Part shown: in pieces, positions 36,217-45,537 of the stretch
How the letters are laid out: every line of letters starts with the position of its first letter
Position numbering within the stretch: position 1 is the stretch's first letter
From: Pseudorhodobacter sp. E13
GTDB taxonomy: Bacteria > Pseudomonadota > Alphaproteobacteria > Rhodobacterales > Rhodobacteraceae
Length of the DNA: 64,000 nt
Assembly (NCBI RefSeq): GCF_003991405.1
Contig: NZ_RPEN01000150.1
Span: 1-64,000, forward strand
Direction: 5' to 3'
Notes under the pieces: model-generated
The model's database searches: none
What the model was told of the DNA's origin: nothing
What the model saw: the letters and a program-made list of their open reading frames with translations, nothing else
Made by a program: the position numbers and the translations under genes

Positions 36217-36897
36217 ATGGATTTTGATCTGGTCATTTTTGACTGTGACGGCGTCTTGATCGACAGCGAAATCATCTCGGCCCGGATGCTGGTGGCCGAA
36301 TTGGCGGGCATGGGCGTATCAATTGATATGGCCTATGTCGCGCATCACTTTCTGGGTCGCAGCTATCCCACCGTGATGAAGGTGATCAAACAGGATTTCG
36401 GCGTGAACCTGACGCCGGAGTTCGAAGAAAGCTATCGCACGCGGTTGCTGGCAGCCTTTGCACGCGACCTGAAGGCCATTACGCATGTGCATGACGTGCT
36501 TGGCGCGCTGTCGGTGCCGTGGTGCATTGCCACTTCGTCCAGCCCGGTGCGGGCCAAGCAATCGCTGGGCATTACCGGGCTCAGCGAGGTTGTCGGCAGC
36601 AAGTTGTTTACGGCCAGCGAGGTGCCGAACGGCAAGCCCGCGCCGGATCTGTTCCTTCATGCGGCGGCAAAGATGGGGGCCACGCCAGCGCGCTGTCTGG
36701 TCATCGAAGACAGCCTGAACGGTATCCGCGCGGCGCGGGCAGCCGGGATGCCGGTCTGGCGGTTTGTCGGTGGCAGCCACCTGCGCGACACATGGCAAGC
36801 AGAACCGGAAGGCGCGATACCAGACTTGCACTTTGACTCATTCGCTGATTTTGCGTCATTAACGGCCAATCGCTTGGCAAACCCAACGAAGGCCTGA
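36217..36897 (+). CDS. HAD-family phosphatase (beta-phosphoglucomutase-like)
   Basis: Protein of 226 aa, HAD subfamily with a helical cap. Motif I is LVIFDCDGVLIDSE with the nucleophile Asp, motif II is CIATSSSPVRAK, motif III Lys is in NGKPAPDLFLHAA, and motif IV is VIEDSLNG. It likely dephosphorylates a small sugar or polyol phosphate. It lies between the Gfo/Idh gene (39 bp) and the SorC regulator (3 bp), so it probably belongs to the polyol transcript. Similar genes occur in sorbitol/mannitol clusters of relatives. Confidence 0.85.
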   Translation: MDFDLVIFDCDGVLIDSEIISARMLVAELAGMGVSIDMAYVAHHFLGRSYPTVMKVIKQDFGVNLTPEFEESYRTRLLAAFARDLKAITHVHDVLGALSVPWCIATSSSPVRAKQSLGITGLSEVVGSKLFTASEVPNGKPAPDLFLHAAAKMGATPARCLVIEDSLNGIRAARAAGMPVWRFVGGSHLRDTWQAEPEGAIPDLHFDSFADFASLTANRLANPTKA

Positions 36898-36900
36898 GAC

Positions 36901-37854
36901 ATGAGCAGAACCGACAGCGAAGAAAACCTGCATGACGAAGCCGCCCGCGCGGGTTGGCTGTATTATGTGGGCGGCAAGACGCAGGATCAGATCGCGGCAG
37001 AGCTTGGCGTTTCGCGGCAACGCGCGCAGCGGCTTGTCAGTCGTGCCATGGCCGAAGGCTTGGTGCATGTGCGGCTGGAACACAAAATCTCCTCTTGTCT
37101 GGCGCTGGAGGCCGACTTGGCGCGGCGGTTTGATCTGCAAGAAGTGCGGGTTGCGCCCGGCCTTGGGCCAAATAGCGACCCGACGCGCGCCATTGCAGCA
37201 ACCGCAGCCAGCGTGATTGAGAAGTATCTGAAATCGGCAGCCCCCCTGATCATCGCCATCGGCACAGGCCGCGCCTTGCGGGCCGCCGTGGATGAGATGG
37301 TGCCGATGGATGCCGATCAGCATCGTATCGTGTCGCTGATCGGGAATATCGCCCCCGATGGGTCTGCCAGCCACTATGATGTCATTGTGCGCATGTCCGA
37401 CCGGGTGCGCGCACGGCATTTCCCGATGCCGGTGCCGGTGCTGTCCGACACGACCGAGGAAAGATCGCTGTTCCAGCGGCTTCGCACCTCGCGCATTGTG
37501 TTTGAACTGGCGCATACGGCAGATGTAACCTTTATCGGCATCGGGCAGATGACCGCAGACGCGCCTTTGCTGAAGGATGGCTTTGTCAGCGCCGAGGAAC
37601 TGGCCGAGATGCAGGCCGGCGGGGCAACGGGTGAAATTGCCGGCTGGATCTATGACGCAGAGGGCCAATACCTGAGCGGCGGCATCAATTCGCGGGTCGG
37701 ATCGGTGCGGGTAGAACCCGATCGCACAGCCCCTACAATAGGAATCGCTGCCGGTTCCACCAAGGTTCCGGCCATATTCGCGGCGCTCAAAGGGCGGCTT
37801 ATCAACGGTCTGATCACCGATGAGCCGACAGCGACCGCGCTTTTGTCGCTATAA
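36901..37854 (+). CDS. smoC: SorC/DeoR-type sugar-binding transcriptional regulator
   Basis: Protein of 317 aa. The N-terminal helix-turn-helix is WLYYVGGKTQDQIAAELGVSRQRAQRLVSRAM. The rest is a SorC sugar-binding domain with IAIGTGRALRAAVDEM, LIGNIAPDGSASHYDVI and IGIAAGSTKVPAIFAALKGRLINGLITDE. It sits just upstream of the polyol ABC operon, as SmoC does in Rhodobacter, so it likely controls that operon in response to sorbitol, mannitol or arabitol. A promoter and a TGAGCA-GA-TGCTCA palindrome lie between it and the next gene. Confidence 0.88.
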   Translation: MSRTDSEENLHDEAARAGWLYYVGGKTQDQIAAELGVSRQRAQRLVSRAMAEGLVHVRLEHKISSCLALEADLARRFDLQEVRVAPGLGPNSDPTRAIAATAASVIEKYLKSAAPLIIAIGTGRALRAAVDEMVPMDADQHRIVSLIGNIAPDGSASHYDVIVRMSDRVRARHFPMPVPVLSDTTEERSLFQRLRTSRIVFELAHTADVTFIGIGQMTADAPLLKDGFVSAEELAEMQAGGATGEIAGWIYDAEGQYLSGGINSRVGSVRVEPDRTAPTIGIAAGSTKVPAIFAALKGRLINGLITDEPTATALLSL

Positions 37855-37886
37855 ATCAACGGCCTATAAATCGCTCAAAATTTCAG

Positions 37887-37916
37887 TTGACGCAACTACA
37901 CGGTTTAGTGAATAAT
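37887..37916 (+). promoter_or_regulatory. Probable sigma-70 promoter of the polyol operon
   Basis: TTGACG (37887-37892), then an 18-nt spacer, then AATAAT (37911-37916). It lies 46-75 bp upstream of the substrate-binding protein gene, in the SmoC-smoE gap. Confidence 0.65.
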
Positions 37917-37927
37917 TACCCACGTTA

Positions 37928-37941
37928 TGAGCAGATGCTCA
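37928..37941. promoter_or_regulatory. Putative operator of the polyol operon
   Basis: TGAGCAGATGCTCA is a 6-bp perfect inverted repeat with a GA spacer, located between the -10 element and the start codon of the operon, at the expected place for a repressor. SmoC is the obvious candidate, without direct evidence. Confidence 0.55.
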
Positions 37942-37961
37942 GACTACCTTGGGAGGTTTAC

Positions 37962-39260
37962 ATGAAACTGACAGTACGCGCCCTGATGGGCGCTTGCGCC
38001 ATTGGCGCATTTTCCGCAGCAGCCTATGCAGAAACGATCACCATTGCGACCGTGAACAACGGCGACATGATCCGTATGCAGGGCTACACGGACGACTTCA
38101 CCGCAAAGACCGGCCACACGGTTGAGTGGGTCACTCTGGAAGAAAACGTGCTGCGTCAGCGCGTGACCACGGACATCACCGCCAAAGGCGGCCAGTTCGA
38201 CATCATGACGATCGGCATGTACGAAACCCCGATCTGGGGCAAAAACGGCTGGTTGGTCCCGCTGAACGATCTGTCCGCTGAATATGATGCGGCTGACATT
38301 CTGCCCGCAATGTCAGGCGGCCTGTCCTATGAAGGCACCCTGTATGCAGCACCGTTCTACGGCGAAAGCTCGATGGTGATGTATCGCAAGGACCTGATGG
38401 AAAAAGCTGGTCTGGAAATGCCGGAAGCCCCGACTTGGGAATTCATCCGCGAAGCAGCGGCAAAGATGACCGACCGCGCAACCGAAACCAACGGCATCTG
38501 CCTGCGTGGCAAGGCTGGTTGGGGTGAAGGCGGCGCATTCATCACCGCTATGTCCAACTCGTTTGGCGCACGCTGGTTCGATGAAAACTGGAAGCCCCAG
38601 TTCGACACCGAAGCATGGGCAAACACCGTCAACTTCTTCAAAGGTATGATGGACGAGTCCGGCCCGACCGGTTACGCGACCAATGGCTTCAACGAAAACC
38701 TGTCGCTGTTCCAGCAGGGCAAGTGCGGCATGTGGATCGACGCAACGGTTGCGGCATCTTTCGTGACCAACAAAGACTCCACTGTGGCTGAGCATGTTGG
38801 CTTTGCACTGGCACCCGATAACGGTCTGGGCAAGCGTTCCAACTGGCTCTGGGCTTGGGCTCTGGCCATCCCGGCAGGCACCCAGAAAGAAGCTGCTGCA
38901 AAGCAGTTCATCGAATGGGCAACCTCGAAAGACTACATTGAGCTGGTAGCGGCCAAAGAAGGCTGGGCAAACGTTCCTCCGGGCGCGCGCACCTCGCTTT
39001 ACGAAAACCCCGAGTATCAGAAAGTGCCGTTCGCCAAGATGACGCTGGATTCGATCCTGTCGGCAAACCCGAACGCGCCGACTGTTGACCCGGTTCCGTA
39101 TGTTGGCGTTCAGTTCGCTGCGATCCCGGAATTTGCAGGCATCGCATCCGACGTAAGCCAAGAGTTCTCGGCCGCTTACGCTGGTCAGCAGACTGTCGAA
39201 GAAGCGCTTGCAAAAGCTCAGGCTATTGCAACCGACGCAATGGAAGCAGCCGGCTACTAA
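37962..39260 (+). CDS. smoE: Sugar/polyol ABC transporter substrate-binding protein
   Basis: Protein of 432 aa. The signal peptide is MKLTVRALMGACAIGAFSAAAYA, with likely cleavage at AYA|E. The mature protein is an extracytoplasmic solute-binding protein family 1 type. It begins with ETITIATVNNGDMIRMQGYTDDFTAKTGH and contains the typical AWALAIPAGTQKEAAAKQFIEW. It binds sorbitol or mannitol in relatives. GGGAGG precedes the start. A strong hairpin follows the gene, which would favour high expression of this subunit relative to the permeases. Confidence 0.92.
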   Translation: MKLTVRALMGACAIGAFSAAAYAETITIATVNNGDMIRMQGYTDDFTAKTGHTVEWVTLEENVLRQRVTTDITAKGGQFDIMTIGMYETPIWGKNGWLVPLNDLSAEYDAADILPAMSGGLSYEGTLYAAPFYGESSMVMYRKDLMEKAGLEMPEAPTWEFIREAAAKMTDRATETNGICLRGKAGWGEGGAFITAMSNSFGARWFDENWKPQFDTEAWANTVNFFKGMMDESGPTGYATNGFNENLSLFQQGKCGMWIDATVAASFVTNKDSTVAEHVGFALAPDNGLGKRSNWLWAWALAIPAGTQKEAAAKQFIEWATSKDYIELVAAKEGWANVPPGARTSLYENPEYQKVPFAKMTLDSILSANPNAPTVDPVPYVGVQFAAIPEFAGIASDVSQEFSAAYAGQQTVEEALAKAQAIATDAMEAAGY

Positions 39261-39278
39261 GCCCAGGCGCTACCGACA

Positions 39279-39303
39279 CCAGAGGGCGGATGCCGCCCTC
39301 TGG
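39279..39303 (+). terminator. Strong hairpin between smoE and smoF
   Basis: Perfect 11-bp stem CCAGAGGGCGG/CCGCCCTCTGG with a 3-nt loop, followed by TTCTTTC. It lies inside the operon directly after the binding-protein gene. Such hairpins often cause partial termination or protect the 3' end, giving more binding protein than permease. Confidence 0.85.
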
Positions 39304-39377
39304 TTCTTTCACCCAATTCATGATCACCTATACCCGCAGACAAAGTGCGCTTTGCACTGTTGAGGGAGGATTGCCCG

Positions 39378-40244
39378 ATGGCCACCAAAGCTTCACGTAC
39401 CGCAGCCCGCATCATGATGGCACCCGCCGTTATCTTGCTTCTAGGCTGGATGCTCGTCCCGCTTATCATGACGCTCTGGTTTTCGTTCCGGAACTATCTG
39501 CCATTGCGTGGTGGTGATCTGGGATTTGCAGGGTTTGACAATTACGTTCGATTTGTAACCTCGTCGGCCTTCTGGCCCGCTGTAATGGCCACCATGATCA
39601 TCGTGGTGGGGACGCTGGTGATTACTGTTGTTCTGGGCGTTTTGCTTGCCTTGCTGCTGGACCAGCCGATGTGGGGTCAGGGCATTGTGCGCATTCTTGT
39701 TATCGCGCCCTTCTTTGTCATGCCGACGGTGTCGGGCCTTGTCTGGAAAAACATGTTCCTCGACTCGGTCAACGGGCTTTTCGCCCATATCGCCCGGTTT
39801 ATCGGGGCGACGCCTGTCGAATGGATGATCGAAGCCCCGTTCTTTAGTATCATTCTGATCGTTAGCTGGCAGTGGCTGCCCTTTGCCACGCTGATCCTGC
39901 TGACGGCCATTCAATCGCTGGACAGCGAACAGCTTGAAGCCGCCGAAATCGACGGCGCACCAAAGATCAAGCGGTTCTGGTATATCATCGTGCCGCATCT
40001 TGGCCGGGCGATCACCGTTGTGATCCTGATCCAGACCATCTTCCTGCTGTCGATCTTTGCCGAAATCTACGTAACCACGGCTGGGGCATTCGGCTCCAAA
40101 ACCTTGACCTACCTGATCTTCCAGCGCGTGCTGGAAAGCCAGAACGTTGGCCTTGGCTCTGCCGGTGGTGTCTATGCAATCATTCTCGCCAACATTGTCG
40201 CCATCTTCCTGATGCGCATTGTCGGCAAGAATCTGGACTCGTGA
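39378..40244 (+). CDS. smoF: Sugar/polyol ABC transporter permease
   Basis: Protein of 288 aa with six transmembrane helices, MalF-type but without the large periplasmic insert. The EAA loop is EAAEIDGAPKIKRFWYIIVPHL. I used ATG 39378, with GGGAGGA upstream; the earlier in-frame start (39345) precedes that site. It pairs with smoG as the inner-membrane pore. Confidence 0.93.
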   Translation: MATKASRTAARIMMAPAVILLLGWMLVPLIMTLWFSFRNYLPLRGGDLGFAGFDNYVRFVTSSAFWPAVMATMIIVVGTLVITVVLGVLLALLLDQPMWGQGIVRILVIAPFFVMPTVSGLVWKNMFLDSVNGLFAHIARFIGATPVEWMIEAPFFSIILIVSWQWLPFATLILLTAIQSLDSEQLEAAEIDGAPKIKRFWYIIVPHLGRAITVVILIQTIFLLSIFAEIYVTTAGAFGSKTLTYLIFQRVLESQNVGLGSAGGVYAIILANIVAIFLMRIVGKNLDS

Positions 40245-40253
40245 GGGAACATC

Positions 40254-41084
40254 ATGGCTCGCTCAATCACTACGAAGCGTAAGACGATCAATACGGCTTT
40301 CGCCTGGGCTGTCGGACTGCTGATCTTCTTTCCGATCCTCTGGACGATTTTGACCAGCTTCAAAACCGAAGCCGATGCAATCGCCTTTCCGCCCAAGTTC
40401 CTGTTCTTTGACTGGACGCTGGAAAACTATGCGGTGGTGCAGGAACGTTCGGATTACATGCGCTTTCTGTGGAATTCGATCATCATCGCTGGTGGTTCCA
40501 CCCTTCTGGGTATCATCATCGCGATCCCTGCCGCTTGGTCGATGGCTTTCGTGCCCTCGCGGCGCACCAAGGACATCCTGATGTGGATGCTTTCGACCAA
40601 GATGCTGCCTGCGGTTGGCGTTTTGTATCCGATGTATCTGATCTTTATCAAACTTGGTTGGTTGGATACGCGTATTGGTCTGGTCATCGTGCTGATGCTG
40701 ATCAACCTGCCGATCATCATCTGGATGCTTTACACCTATTTCAAGGAAATCCCCGGCGAAATTCTTGAAGCAGCGCGTATGGACGGGGCCTCGCTGAAAT
40801 CCGAGATCCTCTATGTCCTGACACCGATGGCTGTGCCCGGTATTGCCTCGACCATTCTGCTGAACGTGATCTTGGCGTGGAACGAAGCGTTCTGGACACT
40901 GAACCTGACTGCGGCCAATGCCGCCCCGCTCACGGCATTTATTGCCAGCTACTCAAGCCCAGAAGGGCTGTTTTACGCCAAACTTTCGGCGGCCTCGACC
41001 ATGGCGATTGCCCCTATCCTGATCATGGGGTGGTTCAGCCAGAAGCAACTGGTGCGCGGTCTCACCTTTGGCGCTGTGAAATAG
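40254..41084 (+). CDS. smoG: Sugar/polyol ABC transporter permease
   Basis: Protein of 276 aa with six transmembrane helices, MalG-type. The EAA loop is EILEAARMDGASLKSEILYVLTPMAVPG. It follows smoF after 9 bp. Together they form the permease of the importer. Confidence 0.93.
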   Translation: MARSITTKRKTINTAFAWAVGLLIFFPILWTILTSFKTEADAIAFPPKFLFFDWTLENYAVVQERSDYMRFLWNSIIIAGGSTLLGIIIAIPAAWSMAFVPSRRTKDILMWMLSTKMLPAVGVLYPMYLIFIKLGWLDTRIGLVIVLMLINLPIIIWMLYTYFKEIPGEILEAARMDGASLKSEILYVLTPMAVPGIASTILLNVILAWNEAFWTLNLTAANAAPLTAFIASYSSPEGLFYAKLSAASTMAIAPILIMGWFSQKQLVRGLTFGAVK

Positions 41085-41093
41085 GATACGGAC

Positions 41094-42092
41094 ATGGGAC
41101 AGATTGAACTTCAAAAAGTAACGAAGCGCTTTGGCGAAACCGAAGTGATCCCGCCACTGGATCTGAAGATCGGCGAAGGTGAGTTTGTGGTGTTCGTCGG
41201 CCCGTCGGGCTGCGGGAAATCCACACTGCTGCGCCTGATCGCCGGGTTGGAAGATATCTCCTCGGGGAAAATCCTGATTGATGGTCAGGACGCGACAAAC
41301 CTCGGTCCGGCCAAGCGTGGTCTGGCGATGGTGTTCCAGTCTTATGCGCTGTATCCGCATATGTCGGTGCGCAAGAACATTGCCTTCCCGCTGAAAATGG
41401 CGGGGATGGACCAAGCGGCGATTGATGCCAAGGTTGAAGGCGCCGCAAAGGTGTTGAACCTTGCCAGCTATCTTGATCGCCGCCCCGGTCAGCTTTCGGG
41501 TGGTCAGCGTCAGCGTGTGGCAATTGGCCGTGCGATTGTGCGTGAACCTGCGGCCTTCCTGTTTGACGAACCGCTGTCGAACCTGGATGCGGCGCTGCGC
41601 GTGAACATGCGTCTGGAAATCACCGAACTGCACCAGAACCTGAAAACCACGATGGTTTATGTGACCCATGATCAGGTCGAAGCCATGACCATGGCTGACA
41701 AGATCGTGGTGCTGCAAGCCGGGCGCATCGAACAGGTCGGCACCCCGCTGGAACTGTATCGCGCACCGCGCAACACCTTCGTTGCAGGCTTTATCGGCAG
41801 CCCCAAGATGAACCTGCTGACCGGCGCTCCGGCGCAGGCGAAGGGTGCCACCACCATCGGCATCCGGCCAGAACATCTGGACGTGTCGAAGGAAAGCGGC
41901 GATTGGCAGGGCAAGGTTCTGGTGGCCGAGCATCTCGGGTCTGATACCTTCCTGCACGTTGCGACCGATTACGGCCAGATGACCGTGCGTGTCAGCGGCG
42001 AGATGAGCGTGGGCCATGGCGATTCCATCTGGATGACCCCGGACCAGACGCATCTGCACCGCTTTGGCGCTGACGGCTTGCGCATCGCATGA
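41094..42092 (+). CDS. smoK: Sugar/polyol ABC transporter ATP-binding protein
   Basis: Protein of 332 aa, MalK/UgpC type. Walker A is GPSGCGKST, the signature LSGGQRQR, Walker [12 protein letters not shown], and the switch His in [11 protein letters not shown]. The C-terminal TOBE domain is visible (GIRPEHLDV). It energises uptake with smoEFG and overlaps the start of the next gene (ATGA). Confidence 0.95.
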   Translation: MGQIELQKVTKRFGETEVIPPLDLKIGEGEFVVFVGPSGCGKSTLLRLIAGLEDISSGKILIDGQDATNLGPAKRGLAMVFQSYALYPHMSVRKNIAFPLKMAGMDQAAIDAKVEGAAKVLNLASYLDRRPGQLSGGQRQRVAIGRAIVREPAAFLFDEPLSNLDAALRVNMRLEITELHQNLKTTMVYVTHDQVEAMTMADKIVVLQAGRIEQVGTPLELYRAPRNTFVAGFIGSPKMNLLTGAPAQAKGATTIGIRPEHLDVSKESGDWQGKVLVAEHLGSDTFLHVATDYGQMTVRVSGEMSVGHGDSIWMTPDQTHLHRFGADGLRIA

Positions 42093-42862
42093 AACGACTT
42101 GCTGGGAAATCGGCGCTGATCACCGGCGCGGCACGGGGGATCGGCAAAGCGTTTGCCGAAGCCTATGTGTCCGAAGGTGCGCAAGTGGCGATTGCCGACA
42201 TCAATCTGGAGGCCGCCGAAGCTGCGGCCTCTGAGATCGGGGCGGGGGCTTATGCCGTTGCGCTTGATGTCACCCGGCAAGACAGCATTGATGCAGCCGT
42301 TGCAACGGTTCAAAAACAGGCGGGCGGGCTGGATATTCTGATCAACAACGCGGCATTGTTCGATCTGGCCCCCATCGTCGATATCACACGCGAAAGCTAT
42401 GATCGGCTGTTTTCGATCAATGTGGCGGGCAGCCTGTTCATGCTGCAAGCGGCGGCACGGGTGATGATAGCGCAGGGCCGCGGCGGCAAGATCATCAACA
42501 TGGCGTCCCAAGCGGGGCGGCGGGGTGAGGCCTTGGTGGGTGTCTATTGCGCGACCAAAGCCGCGATCATCAGCCTGACCCAATCTGCCGGGCTTGATCT
42601 GATCAAGCATGGCATCAACGTGAACGCGATTGCCCCCGGCGTGGTCGAAGGCGCGCATTGGGCAGGCGTGGACGCATTATTCGCCAAGGCCGAGGGGCTC
42701 GCCCCCGGTGAAAAACAAGCGCAAGTGGCGGCGGCCGTTCCCTTTGGGCGGATGGGCCGGGCCAGTGATCTGACGGGAATGGCAATCTTTCTGGCCTCTG
42801 CCGAGGCTGATTACATTGTGGCGCAAACCTACAATGTCGATGGCGGGAATTGGATGAGCTGA
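42089..42862 (+). CDS. smoS: Sorbitol dehydrogenase, short-chain type
   Basis: Protein of 257 aa. The SDR motifs are [10 protein letters not shown] (NAD binding), NNAALFD, the catalytic Ser region [10 protein letters not shown], and YCATK (Tyr/Lys). In Rhodobacter this enzyme oxidises sorbitol to fructose and also acts on galactitol and related polyols. Its start overlaps the ATPase stop, and its stop overlaps the start of the mannitol dehydrogenase, so all are coupled. Confidence 0.92.
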   Translation: MKRLAGKSALITGAARGIGKAFAEAYVSEGAQVAIADINLEAAEAAASEIGAGAYAVALDVTRQDSIDAAVATVQKQAGGLDILINNAALFDLAPIVDITRESYDRLFSINVAGSLFMLQAAARVMIAQGRGGKIINMASQAGRRGEALVGVYCATKAAIISLTQSAGLDLIKHGINVNAIAPGVVEGAHWAGVDALFAKAEGLAPGEKQAQVAAAVPFGRMGRASDLTGMAIFLASAEADYIVAQTYNVDGGNWMS

Positions 42863-44331
42863 TGAAAATGTTGAAAACTTCTGATCTTGGGCAATTGCCC
42901 GAAACCGTTGCCACACCGCGCTATGACCGGTCGCAACTGCGCCCCGGCATCGTGCATATCGGTTGCGGGAATTTTCACCGCGCACATCAGGCCGTCTATC
43001 TGGATGATCTGTTCGCGCTTGGCGAAGGGCATGACTTTGCGCTGGTCGGCGCTGGCGTGCGCGAAGGTGACAGCCGTATGCGCGACGCCCTTGCCGCGCA
43101 GGACTGGCTGTATTCGGTGATCGAACTGGATGAAGGCCATTCCGCCGCACGGGTTGTCGGCTCTATGGTCGATTTCACCGAGATCGCGCCGGGCAACGCC
43201 GCCCTGATCGCGCAAATGGCCGCCCCAACGACCAAGATCGTGTCACTGACCGTGACCGAAGGCGGCTATTTCATCGACCCGACCACCGGCACCTTCAGCC
43301 CCGATCATCCCGAAGTATTGGCCGATGCCGCGCATCCGCGTAGCCCGAACACCGTTTTCGGCGCAATCATCGAAGCGTTGCGCCTGCGCCGCGAGGCGGG
43401 CGAGATGCCCTTTACCGTAATGTGCTGCGATAACGTGCCCCATAACGGCCATGTCACCCGCGATGCTGTGGTGGGCCTGTGCAAACTGGTCGATCTGGAG
43501 CTTGCCGCCTGGATTGCAGAAAACGTGGCCTTCCCCAATTCCATGGTGGACCGCATCACCCCCGCCACCGGTGACCGCGAGCGCAAGCTGGCCCGCGATT
43601 TCGGGATTGACGACAATGCCCCCGTGACCTGCGAACCCTTCCGCCAATGGGTGATGGAAGACAATTTCCCCGCCGGTCGCCCTGCGCTGGAAAAAGTGGG
43701 CGTGACCTTCACCGATCAGGTGGACCGCTTCGAAACCATGAAGATCCGCATCCTGAACGGTGGTCATGCGATTATCGCTTATCCTGCCGGGTTGATGGGG
43801 ATTGATCTGGTGCATGACGCCATGGCGAACCCCTTGATCAAAGGGTTCCTGACCAAGATCCTCAGCGATGAGGTGCTGCCCATCGTCCCGCCCGTTCCGG
43901 GCATGGTGCTGACCGATTACCGCGATCTGATCGTGAAGCGGTTTTCCAACCCCGAGGTGGCCGATACCACACGGCGCCTGTGCTATGATGGCACCAACCG
44001 TCAGCCAAAGTTCATCGTGCCCTCAATCGCGGATGTGCTGAAAGCGGGCGGAAACGCGCGCGGGTTGATCCTGTTGTCCGCCCTGTGGTGCCGCTATTGC
44101 TTTGGAACCAATGACGCGGGTGAGACGATTGCCGCGAACGATCCGAACTGGGACGCAATGACCGCCCGCGCCGCCGAGGCCCGCACGCGCCCCGCCGCTT
44201 GGCTGGAGATGACCACCGTTTACGGTGACATGGCAAAGAACAAAACCTTTGCCGATGGCTTTGCCGAGGCTTTGGCAGAAATCTGGCGCGATGGCACTCA
44301 AGCGGCCATCACGCGCTATCTGGAAAGCTAA
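42862..44331 (+). CDS. mtlK: Mannitol 2-dehydrogenase
   Basis: Protein of 489 aa, long-chain polyol dehydrogenase. The N-terminus has IVHIGCGNFHRAHQAVYLDDL. The family signature KIRILNGGHAIIAYPAG contains the catalytic Lys, Asn and His. It oxidises mannitol to fructose with NAD (arabitol to xylulose in some relatives). ATG 42862 overlaps the smoS stop (TGATG). An earlier in-frame ATG at 42850 is less likely. Confidence 0.95.
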   Translation: MKMLKTSDLGQLPETVATPRYDRSQLRPGIVHIGCGNFHRAHQAVYLDDLFALGEGHDFALVGAGVREGDSRMRDALAAQDWLYSVIELDEGHSAARVVGSMVDFTEIAPGNAALIAQMAAPTTKIVSLTVTEGGYFIDPTTGTFSPDHPEVLADAAHPRSPNTVFGAIIEALRLRREAGEMPFTVMCCDNVPHNGHVTRDAVVGLCKLVDLELAAWIAENVAFPNSMVDRITPATGDRERKLARDFGIDDNAPVTCEPFRQWVMEDNFPAGRPALEKVGVTFTDQVDRFETMKIRILNGGHAIIAYPAGLMGIDLVHDAMANPLIKGFLTKILSDEVLPIVPPVPGMVLTDYRDLIVKRFSNPEVADTTRRLCYDGTNRQPKFIVPSIADVLKAGGNARGLILLSALWCRYCFGTNDAGETIAANDPNWDAMTARAAEARTRPAAWLEMTTVYGDMAKNKTFADGFAEALAEIWRDGTQAAITRYLES

Positions 44332-44346
44332 GGTCGCACAGACTCT

Positions 44347-44377
44347 GCCGGTTTTGGCGGCCAAAGCCAGAACCGGC
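44347..44377 (+). terminator. Candidate terminator hairpin after mtlK
   Basis: A 12-bp stem, GCCGGTTTTGGC/GCCAGAACCGGC, with one G-U pair and a 7-nt loop, 15 bp after the stop codon. It has no T-run. Confidence 0.5.
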
Positions 44378-44605
44378 TGTTAGCGCCGCCGTTTCTTCAC
44401 GGGTGGCAAAAGCCGCCCCGCGCGGCCTTGGCCCAGTTCGGTGCCATTCGTTGCAGACAGCGTGGCGCGGCATCGAAGCAGCGCAAAAGGGCCTTGCCCC
44501 CGCTTCATCAAGGGTCCCTGCGGCGATGACAGGTTTTGTGGCTTGCCCCTTTTGCGCCGGCTGGGGCAGCATGGCCTTTGACCGACACTCACAAACCGGA
44601 CCCAG

Positions 44606-45388
44606 ATGATGACCCCCCTTCCCCGATTGATGGTTGCGCCCAATGGCGCGCGGCGCGGCAAGGCAGACCATCCGGCCCTGCCCATTGCCGATGCCGAACT
44701 GGTGGCGACAGCGATTGCCTGCCAAGAGGCGGGGGCCGACGGCATCCATGTGCATATTCGCGACGCGACCGGGCAACATGTCATTGACGCGGGCCATTAC
44801 CGCGCCCTGCTGGTGCAACTACAACAGGCGGTGCCGGGCATGTATCTTCAGGTTACGTCCGAAGCTGCGGGCCGCTATTCGGCGGCGGAGCAACGCGCGA
44901 TGATGCGCGATCTGCGCCCAGCCCATGTTTCGGTTGCTTTGCGCGAGATGGTGCGCGTCCCGTCTGATTGGGATGCCGCGCAGGATTTCTACGCATGGGC
45001 CACCGCTGAGGGTATCGGGATTCAGCACATTCTATACAGCCCGGCAGAGGTGCGCCTCTTTGCCGAGGCATTGGCAGCAGCGCGTATTCCCGGCAACCAT
45101 CACTTAATACAGTTGGTTCAAGGGACCTATGCGAACGGATCAGCCGACAGCGCGCCCTTGGCGGCCTATCTGCACGAAATGAACCGCGCAGAGGGCATGA
45201 CATTTGACTGGATGCTCTGCGCTTTTGGGGCTGCCGAAACGGACAGGCTTGCGCTTGCAGGCCAAATGGGGGGCAAAGCGAGGGTTGGGTTTGAAAACTC
45301 ACTTTGGCACAAAGACGGCAGTTTGGCCGCCGATAATGCCGCGCGCGTGCGCGAAGTGGATGCCGCGCTGCGTGAAGTGGGTTGCTAG
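44606..45388 (+). CDS. BKACE-family beta-keto acid cleavage enzyme (DUF849)
   Basis: Protein of 260 aa. The BKACE barrel features are IHVHIRDATGQHV with metal-binding His residues, LQVTSEAAGRYS with the Glu, and HLIQLVQGTYANG. These enzymes use acetyl-CoA to cleave a beta-keto acid into acetoacetate and a new acyl-CoA; the first described member acts on 3-keto-5-aminohexanoate in lysine fermentation. The substrate here is unknown. It is 274 bp downstream of the polyol operon. ATG 44606 and 44609 are both possible starts. Confidence 0.85.
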   Translation: MMTPLPRLMVAPNGARRGKADHPALPIADAELVATAIACQEAGADGIHVHIRDATGQHVIDAGHYRALLVQLQQAVPGMYLQVTSEAAGRYSAAEQRAMMRDLRPAHVSVALREMVRVPSDWDAAQDFYAWATAEGIGIQHILYSPAEVRLFAEALAAARIPGNHHLIQLVQGTYANGSADSAPLAAYLHEMNRAEGMTFDWMLCAFGAAETDRLALAGQMGGKARVGFENSLWHKDGSLAADNAARVREVDAALREVGC

Positions 45389-45537
45389 GTTGGCTGGCGG
45401 CTGCGGGGCATTTCGAAACAACGGCGATCAGGCATAGCCTTTGGCGGGACCGCGCGTCGGGTCAAAGCCTCTGCGACAGATTGGCAATCGTCTTCAAACG
45501 TGCAAACTATAGCCACCGGACATAGGGGTAGCCAAGG

